Assembly (NCBI RefSeq): GCF_030269925.1
Contig: NC_085117.1
Coordinates: 11,346,731 to 11,410,730, forward strand
Length of the DNA: 64,000 nt
Direction: 5' to 3'
Source: Bombyx mori
Lineage: Eukaryota; Arthropoda; Insecta; Lepidoptera; Bombycidae
This document shows, one piece after another, positions 57,490 to 64,000 of this stretch. The translations under genes and the position numbers were made by a program. The first letter of the stretch is position 1. Each line of letters opens with the position of its first letter. The notes under the pieces are model-generated. The model was given only the letters and a program-made list of their open reading frames with translations. It did no database searches and was not told where the DNA came from.

Positions 57490-57680
57490 CAGTGAGTTGT
57501 GCGATTGATGACCACGCCGCCTCTGTGCAGTGTGCTGGTTTGTGATACAGTCAGCGAACTCAGCAGGCTGCGGGGATTCCATCGTCACGACACTCGTCGG
57601 TACCGACGGTCGCCTGTTCAAAGCGGTCATCATTTCCAAATCTTCTAATTTCTCTTTCGAGTCTTTGCTTTTGGTGATAC
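57490..57680 (-). CDS. SLC39A11: ZIP11-type transporter, exon for the variable cytosolic loop (probable)
   Basis: A 191-nt open exon. The acceptor is TTTTTTAG at 57681-57682 and the donor is GTGGGT just below 57490. It starts with two bases that finish a split codon and then encodes 63 residues beginning ITKSKDSKEK and ending SHNSL. It ends in phase 0, which fits the next exon. The content is charged and serine/threonine rich with no membrane segment, and contains an RRR stretch, as expected for the poorly conserved loop between helices 3 and 4 of ZIP11. It is placed by phase, order and composition; sequence conservation is weak, so this is the least certain of the five exons. The exon before it must end with one base of a split codon and was not found up to base 64000. 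Confidence 0.72.
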
Positions 57681-58164
57681 CTAAAAAACGTTATTTTCAA
57701 ATTAGTTCTCTTATAATAAACTTAGTAAACTATATTAAGAGGACTGGAACTAAAAATTAGGTATAATATTTTTTGCAGTTGTCGGGAATGCGTCGACGCT
57801 GGGGTTTAAGCTGCGCAGGCGGGTACAATCTTTGTTAGGTAATCCACAAGCAAGACAATCACTAAGGACTGCCAAGACGAAGGAATAGCACCATTTAATA
57901 GCATAACTGTAGGAATTTAAACGAAAAATATCGCAGTAGGAGTTACACGATTTTTTAGTGTATACTTTTAATACATCATTTATCGTTCATTTGGTCTAAA
58001 TGTACCTACTGCATACCATTCATAGCTGGAGTTCTAAGACAAATGTACTTGTTTATTACCTCGACGTACGAGCTTATGGTCTACTTGGTATTAATCAGTT
58101 GCACATGCATCACATCGTGATGTTGCGAGCAACTTTATATTGGAGTATCCATTCTTGCTTGTTT

Positions 58165-58368
58165 TTTCCTCCCCTACCTAATCGTTGATAGCCTACGGGG
58201 CAATTACAACTATGCACAGACGGTAAGCGCACGGGAGCGACCCTGGGAGGAATTTCTAACACTAGCCCTAGTAAGAGCAGTGCTTCTTTGAATCTACCAA
58301 CGGATCGGAATCACTGTCTACTGAAAAGATCTGGCGAGAAACTCAGTGGGTGGTGTCTATGGGATTTC
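58165..58368 (+). repeat. second retroposon family copy, hit by a hAT MITE
   Basis: CCCTACCTAATCGTTGATAG, AGAGCAGTGCTTCTTTGAAT, CTACCAACGGATCGGAATC and GAGAAACTCAGTGGGTGGTG in the family order. A hAT-type MITE is inserted at its 3' end. Confidence 0.58.
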
Positions 58369-58376
58369 TTCGGAGG

Positions 58377-58626
58377 CAGTGGCGTAGCGAGGGGAGGACA
58401 AGGGAAAAAGCATCTTTCCCCGGACGCTACTCACAAAGGAGCGCCAGACGGTCCCGAAAACAAAAAAATCGTAGATATTAAAAAAAAAATTAATTGATTT
58501 TTGAATAACATATTTTAAATTTAGTACCAGTATATAATAAATGTTAATTCGTACATAAAAAGGAAAAAAGGGGGGAGCCAAAAATGTATTGTGCCCTGGA
58601 AGCGAGTTTAGAACATTACGCCACTA
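58377..58626. mobile_element. hAT-type MITE, 250 bp
   Basis: Inverted ends CAGTGGCGTAG and TTACGCCACTA, and a perfect 8-bp duplication TTCGGAGG (58369-58376 and 58627-58634). No coding capacity. Confidence 0.85.
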
Positions 58627-58634
58627 TTCGGAGG

Positions 58635-60115
58635 GTATTTGTTAAAAATGGAATACATGAGGCGATGTACAGAGATTGTAATATAATAATATAGCAATGT
58701 TTTATGGCGCTATTTGTATTATTTGTCATCAACGGATTAAAACAAACGATCTGTTTCAAAGATCTTCTTGGAATCACTGTTCTGGTTCCGCTAAAACTCA
58801 TGTATTTGTTTTGATTTAGAGATAATTTAAGTGAACGTGGCTTATCTACTTTAACACTTTGTTAAGAAGGATAAAAGCCTGTAAAAATATTAAAGTAAAA
58901 TATTTGCAAATTTTAATTCATAGGCGATAAATGAAAATACTTTACTGGTATTAGCGTATATTGGGCATGGAACACAATATTGCCTATTACTATCCCGAAA
59001 CATTTTAAGTTACACACAACAATTCAATCTTCAACTTGATGTATCAAACTGGATTGCGAAATTCGAGTTGTGATTTGTCTGCCCATTCATAGAATAAAAA
59101 AATGACAAAAGTTCCAATTATTTTTTAATACTTGGGCGGATCTAACGTTTCATAATGACTATTTAGATCCAAATTTAATTACGTAGGTAACATCCATGAA
59201 ACACTAAAATTTTAAACAAAACATTACTTTTATTGGAGGTAGGAAACTTTTTTTTTATAACGCCATCTCGTTAAGTTTTGAGGTACCAACATCAAATAAC
59301 AATATTATTATGCAATATTATAATATAAAGGATTATTGAAACAAATTTTATGGGTAAAATAGCGTATTTATAAAATAATAAAAAAAATCGTAAAACAGCC
59401 ATTTGTCAGCGATGACCAAGAAAATCACAATCGCGGTCGTGTTCGAGATATAGCTATAATATACAAAGGTATTTTTAATTTAAGGAATAATGTAAGATAA
59501 TGATAACTAAAGAATGAATACCTTAGAAAACTTCTAAAATAAAATAGAAAGATTTAATCGAAGGCCACTTGTCTTGAACTTGTTTGAATTAATTGAAATT
59601 TCCGGTTTTGAATATAATTAGAAGATACTAGTGAAATGTGATCACCTCCCGTTGTAATATTGCTAAATGTATAAAAGCACCCATTTGCTAGAATTACTTG
59701 CGCGCCACCTATCGCACATTGATCGTACTAGTTTTGCTTTGCTAGAAGAGCCATGAATTGTGAAAATTCTCAACACAGTTGGACAAAAGTGGCATATAAC
59801 ACGCGAACTCATAAATCGCAAACAAACATACACATTTTTTTTTATAAGGTTTGTGGTACGATTTTTAGGACCTGTGATCACATAAACTTACGTCATCCTT
59901 ACATGTTTACATAAAAAAAGAATTATCATATAAATATGCGTTTAATACATTAGGATCTTCTATAATATTAAACGTTTTATATCCGTCTACGATTGTCTAT
60001 AGTTATTTCTGGGTCTTTTGGAAAATTCTAGCGTAATTATGAAATAAATTACTATCGGCGTCATATTCTCATTTGAATACACAATTTGATCTAATTATTT
60101 TCTTCTTTTCAATAT
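58635..60115. other. intron or 5' region sequence, nothing recognised
   Basis: AT-rich, no gene-like frame. I searched it for the earlier ZIP11 exons and did not find them. Confidence 0.4.
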
Positions 60116-60376
60116 AATTGAATATGCAATTTCGAAATGGGCACATGTCGCATATTTTGTCAAATACGTTTTTTCATATACATGTAGTTTTGAGGCTTAC
60201 CTACACCCATTTTATAATAATTCCAGTAATTTTCAATTGCTAATTAACACTAAAATATATCTCAAAAGTTAATATTTTAAATTTTACACTGCTTTAGAAA
60301 ATAATCAGTTTTTTTTCATTTCCTGAACATTTTACATATTCAGAGATGTGCCCTTTTCGAAATTGCATATTCAATT
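60116..60376. mobile_element. MITE with 31-bp inverted ends, 261 bp
   Basis: Left arm 60116-60146 and right arm 60346-60376 are complementary with one mismatch (core GAATATGCAATTTCGAAA). Interior AT-rich, no ORF. Class not assigned because no target duplication is clear. Confidence 0.75.
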
Positions 60377-60769
60377 TAACATTAAGGTATCTTGTCATGC
60401 TTTTGCCGCTATAATTCATAAGACGCCTGTTGCTTGAGCCGTATGCGCATACGGTGGAATGCAAAAATCGCGTGCAGGTGCACCAACCATTATCTTAAGG
60501 AGTTACGTAACTAACACGTGTTCACGAACAACTTACACGACGAACGAATAATATTTATAAGAACAGGAATACTATCACTAACCATTATGCGAAGTGTAAT
60601 AAAAACCAAGTACGCGATAAAAAAATATATGTAATTAGCGTGCGTAGAAGGGTGTACGCACAAGTGTGTAAGGCTCGCAGAGATAATAGATACGGCGCGG
60701 CGGCGCTAGCTTATTTCTATCACAAGGCAGTCTTGCATTCTTATTTGACGCGTGGGAATACAATCGTCA

Positions 60770-60860
60770 CTCACATTGTGATGTCCATGCACTCCGGTAA
60801 TTATCAACATCAAACGGGCCGTGAATTCGTTCACACATCTTGTAAAATAATAAAAACTGT
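60770..60860 (+). repeat. very old Bm1 3' remnant
   Basis: GTGATGTCCATGCACTCCGG, then CATCAAACGGGCCGTGAATT and TCTTGTAAAATAATAAAAAC follow the Bm1 tail order. Confidence 0.4.
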
Positions 60861-60971
60861 TTCTTGAAACACCCAAAAACATAAATTCTCATTCAATTTA
60901 TACCATGCCTGTTCTTTATAGACAGACGGGAATACGATATTAAACAAACCTATACAAATGGTTACCAGAGG

Positions 60972-61137
60972 GCTTAGTGCGAGTTTCTTAACGTTCTCGA
61001 TAGCGTAAAAGTTAACTCAAAATTGTATGGAGTTGGAACGTTTGCCTATGTTTGCGCTAGGGGCGCTGTTCCAAAAGCATTCAAATTTGAGTTTTAACTT
61101 TTACGCTATCGAGACCATTACAAAACTCGCACTAAGC
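60972..61137. mobile_element. fold-back MITE, copy 2
   Basis: Outer arms GCTTAGTGCGAGTTT and its exact complement at 61123-61137; inner arms as in the copy at 56228 (GATAGCGTAAAAGTTAACTC). Spacer with GCGCTAGGGGCGCTG. Confidence 0.82.
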
Positions 61138-61986
61138 ACACAGAGCCCAAAAATGTCGCCACCAACCTTGAGAAACATATTTCATGATATTAGTGTGTAT
61201 ATAATTATTTTTGAGTTAGCAAAACTTTATCACTACCGCTTTATCATAATATCTATGGACATTGCAAAATTTAACAACTATGATCACGGCAACTATGCAA
61301 GATTACGTGATTGTCGTTAATAAAAGCTACAAAAATCAGAAGCGTACCTCTTTTCTTAAAAAAATTGACATTAAAAAATAAATTATTAAAATTACTTCCA
61401 ACAAGGAGTTAAACATACAATCTTTGGTAAACTTTAGGCTCAACTACTGTCTGTGGTTGTATAACCAGCACTTGAAAACCAGACTTAAATTTTATTGTGA
61501 GCAAATATTGATAACGCCACATACCTGTATAAATAAACGAAATTAATGTCTATGATAGTAGTTAAGTTTCCCGTTGTAATAAAACTGGAAAATACATTTG
61601 ACTCTGATAAAGAAGTAATTAACTTTTTTTGGTGATCTGTCTCTAGTATTTTAAGATAATTTTATTTTCTTTCGACGTATAAACCCTGTAGAATCTGTAG
61701 AAGATCACCTACGGCTCATGCGTTTACTGAGAACATTTTTCTATGTAGGAAATTGTCCAAGTTCAAAAAATGATAGCCTTTCTAATTGCAATTGTTTAAA
61801 CTCAAGTGAACTCAAAGAGTTTAATTGCAGTGACCACCAAACTACTATGGGCGAATTTTGCTTTAGAACAAGCATTTGGTATTTGGCTGACACCATAAAT
61901 GGTAATCAGTGCCCATGGTCATTAAAATTTTAAGAAAACCACCTATTTTGAGAGTTCAGGTCTATATGTCAATTATTGTGTTGGCA
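61138..61986. other. sequence with nothing recognised
   Basis: AT-rich; small frames without family resemblance. Confidence 0.4.
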
Positions 61987-62330
61987 TTACTGTTTTGGAG
62001 CACAATTAGGCAGGGTGCTAATGAAAACAGGATGGGTACCGGCGACGGCGAGCCTTCGGCGCGCACTGTGCGGTACGATGGGTTTCGTGGAGTCGGAGTG
62101 GTGGGGCTCGATGGGGTTTAGTCGGTAGTTGCGGGGTAGCTCTTGGTAGCTGACGCCGTGCAGTGCCTCGCGCGCCTTTCTGAAGGCGTAGTCTCCCGGC
62201 AGGAATTGGGAGAAGAGGAGGACCCTGTTTTCTTCTTCTCCCTGTTCTTCTCTGGAGGCGCCGGAGTCCGACATAACCCGGTCTCTTATCCCCCTCGACC
62301 GGGTTTCCGTAAATGGATTCCCCAGCGTTA
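61987..62330 (-). other. GC-rich unidentified ORF segment
   Basis: A 95-codon frame (62274 to 61987), preceded by GAGGGGGATAAGAGACCGGG, with an abrupt GC rise against AT-rich flanks. The protein begins MSDSGASREEQGEEENR and is followed by VLLFSQFLPGDYAFRKAR. It may be the 5' part of a retroelement transcript or an exon; there is no splice or phase link to the ZIP11-type exons that I can show. Not recognised. Confidence 0.35.
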
Positions 62331-62448
62331 AAAAAATTAAAAAAAGTGTGCTAATGAAGCACTTTTTCAGTTTTTATTTCAATTTTACTAATTTAATGGA
62401 AACCTCATCAATAAGCTAACATCAAACCATGATACCATCCCTGAACTG

Positions 62449-63640
62449 TTTTTTTTTATTGCCCTTGTAGGCAGACGAGCACACGGCCCACCTGATGGTG
62501 AGTGGTTACCGTCGCCTATGGACTTCAATGCCAGGGGCAGAGCCAAGCCGCTGCCTACCACTTAATACTCTCCACTAGCCTCGTTTGAAGAAGGAAATGT
62601 CATAGCGCTCGCGAAACACTGTGGAGGGGAGCTCATTCCACAGCCGCATGGTACGTGGCAAAAAAGACCTCTGGAAACGCACTGTGGATGACCGCAGTGG
62701 CTCCAGGTAGTATGGATGAACTCTACTCCGATGGCGGGCGGTGCGATGGTAAAAACGAGGTGTCGGTACCATCTCGAACAATTCCTCAGAGCATTCCCCA
62801 TGGAACATACGGTACAAAATACAGAGGGAACTGAAGTCCCTCCGCAAACCCAGAGGTTTCAAACGATCCGTGAGAATGGGATTATCGACAATCCGAACGG
62901 CCCTCTTCTGTATGTAGTCAAATGGAAGAAGCTGGTATTTGGGAGCCCCGGCCCAGAGATGGGAGCAGTACTCCACGCGAGGCCAGACTTGTGGTTTATA
63001 AAGCAAAAGTCTTTGTCCAGGCGTGAAGTACCGCTTCGCTCTGTTGAGGACTCCCAGCATTTTGGGCGCCAACTTGGCTTTACCTTCCAAATGACTCCGA
63101 AATTTGACACCGCTCGAAATGTCGACCTCAAGTATCCCGATACTCTCTGAAGGTTGCAGGGATACTTCTTGGAATTGCGGCGCCATGACAAAGGGGTCTC
63201 TCTTCGCAGTGAACGCGCAAACTTGTGTCTTTAACGAGGGCGAAGGAAGACTTTCGGAGACTCGCCCCAGAGAGTTCTTCACTTCAGACACAAGTTTTGA
63301 TCGTCTCTCTTGCACCACGCTCCGAGAGAGACTCCTATGGCCGATACATCGCGCATCCTCCGTGCTGTCATCCGCATAGCAATGCATGCCATCAATAGAC
63401 AGCATGTCATTGATATACAGGATGAAAAGCGTGGAGGAGAGCACCGAACCTTGTGGAACGCCAGTGTTAATGGTCATGGTATCAGAACAGTCACCGTCTA
63501 CAACGACCGTGATGCTTCGCCCATCCAAAAAACTAGCGATCCACTTGCACAGACCCTCAGAGATTCCGTAAGATGGTAGCTTCAACAGAAGTGCCCTATG
63601 CCAGACCCTGTCGAAGGCCTTCGCGATATCAAGGTCCACA
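62449..63640 (-). mobile_element. 5'-truncated LINE copy with in-frame deletion
   Basis: Reverse copy of about the last 1.19 kb of the LINE at 7651, with tail and poly(A) at the left. A frame from the LDIAKAFDRVW motif to FFKRG stays open (62575 upward), retaining the polymerase core motifs A, B and YADD. About 8-10 residues are lost or replaced after GRVSE, and a TTG-to-TAG change ends the protein early. The first ~10 residues are from flanking sequence. Confidence 0.87.
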
Positions 63641-64000
63641 GTGTGCGTGTTAAATTCGGCTTCTACCACTATTACAATACCATTAATTCATCAATATTAA
63701 CTACAGTGTTTGGTCTTCTTCATGGTTTATTCGCTAATTCGTATTCTAGTCAACAAATACACACAGTGAGTTTGTTAGGCATGTCCTAATCCTAACAACG
63801 GCTTTCATATTGCTAGCTCACATTGCTACAGTAGAACCCTATCAGAACTCATATTTGGTAATTGTTTTGTTTTGCTCAAGCACTCTGCATGCTTATCTCA
63901 AATGTGTGTGTAATTTATTATTATTACACAATATTCTTGGAGAACATGTTTCTAAATTAATTTTGAAACTATAAATCTTGGAACAAGCATGTTTCATTAT
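63641..64000. other. window edge, nothing recognised
   Basis: AT-rich; no gene or repeat recognised. Confidence 0.4.

Larger units (their letters stand above)
933..57680 (-). other. SLC39A11: ZIP11-type zinc transporter gene, 3' part (five exons in window)
   Basis: Gene span assembled by eye from five minus-strand exons. In transcript order they are 57680-57490, 54773-54580, 29389-29291, 16858-16700 and 1011-933. Every junction has GT donor and AG acceptor, and the reading phases match (0, 2, 2, 2), giving about 176 codons without a stop. The protein shows the two signature helices of ZIP11, HNIPEGLAVGV and [11 protein letters not shown], then [10 protein letters not shown] and the C-terminal helix ending SLDVGLG-like. 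Family members move zinc across membranes toward the cytosol, and the His/Asn/Glu of the PEG motifs line the metal path. The N-terminal three helices and the promoter are not in the window. Introns are unusually long (about 2.7, 25.2, 12.4 and 15.7 kb) and filled with transposons. The ZIP11 identity rests on remembered family sequence, not on a search. Confidence 0.92.

Noticed and set aside
62716..63579. Plus-strand frames over the second LINE copy
   Set aside because: Shadows of the reverse-oriented polymerase frame.
1..64000. CRISPR array, bacterial operon or virus
   Set aside because: No regular spacer repeats and no prokaryotic or viral gene set; the window is a transposon-rich insect intron.

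Overview
The window looks like a piece of a silkmoth (Bombyx, B. mori or a close relative) chromosome. It is AT-rich and dense in tRNA-derived SINEs that match the silkworm Bm1 family: a B-box head, a body of about 240 bp and an AATAAA/poly(A) tail. It also holds a Jockey-like LINE, a DD37D mariner, Helitron-like elements and several MITE types. No rRNA, intact tRNA gene, CRISPR array or prokaryotic operon was seen.

The only cellular gene I can support runs on the minus strand across nearly the whole window. It is the 3' part of a ZIP-family zinc transporter of the ZIP11 (SLC39A11) type. Five exons join in frame with canonical GT/AG borders: 57680-57490 (variable cytosolic loop), 54773-54580 (HNIPEG helix), 29389-29291 (QNFPEG helix), 16858-16700 (two further membrane segments) and 1011-933 (last helix and stop). 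The introns are about 2.7, 25.2, 12.4 and 15.7 kb. The 5' exons lie beyond base 64000. Nearly everything else in the window is therefore intron, or flank of this gene.

The introns carry: (a) about 23 Bm1 copies or relics, most sharing one 5' truncation point; (b) a nearly complete Jockey-like LINE at 7651-11317 with an intact 986-codon endonuclease/reverse transcriptase, two truncated copies (26.6 kb and 62.4-63.6 kb) and four solo copies of its last ~115 bp; (c) a second retroposon family of six or more copies; (d) a 1298-bp mariner (48379-49676) broken by one frameshift and inserted in the end of a Helitron-like repeat; (e) two matching 290-bp non-autonomous Helitrons (1567-1856, 47537-47830); (f) two hAT-type MITEs with perfect 8-bp target duplications (26134-26415, 58377-58626), two fold-back MITEs, and a MITE with 31-bp inverted repeats (60116-60376); (g) an internally deleted copy of an insect repeat-family protein at 17897-18724.

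The most interesting pattern is that both the Bm1 SINE and the LINE tail occur as many short copies with a fixed 5' end, and in both families that end lies at the base of an inverted repeat that could fold in RNA. The two families also share similar 3' tails, so the LINE may mobilise the SINE.
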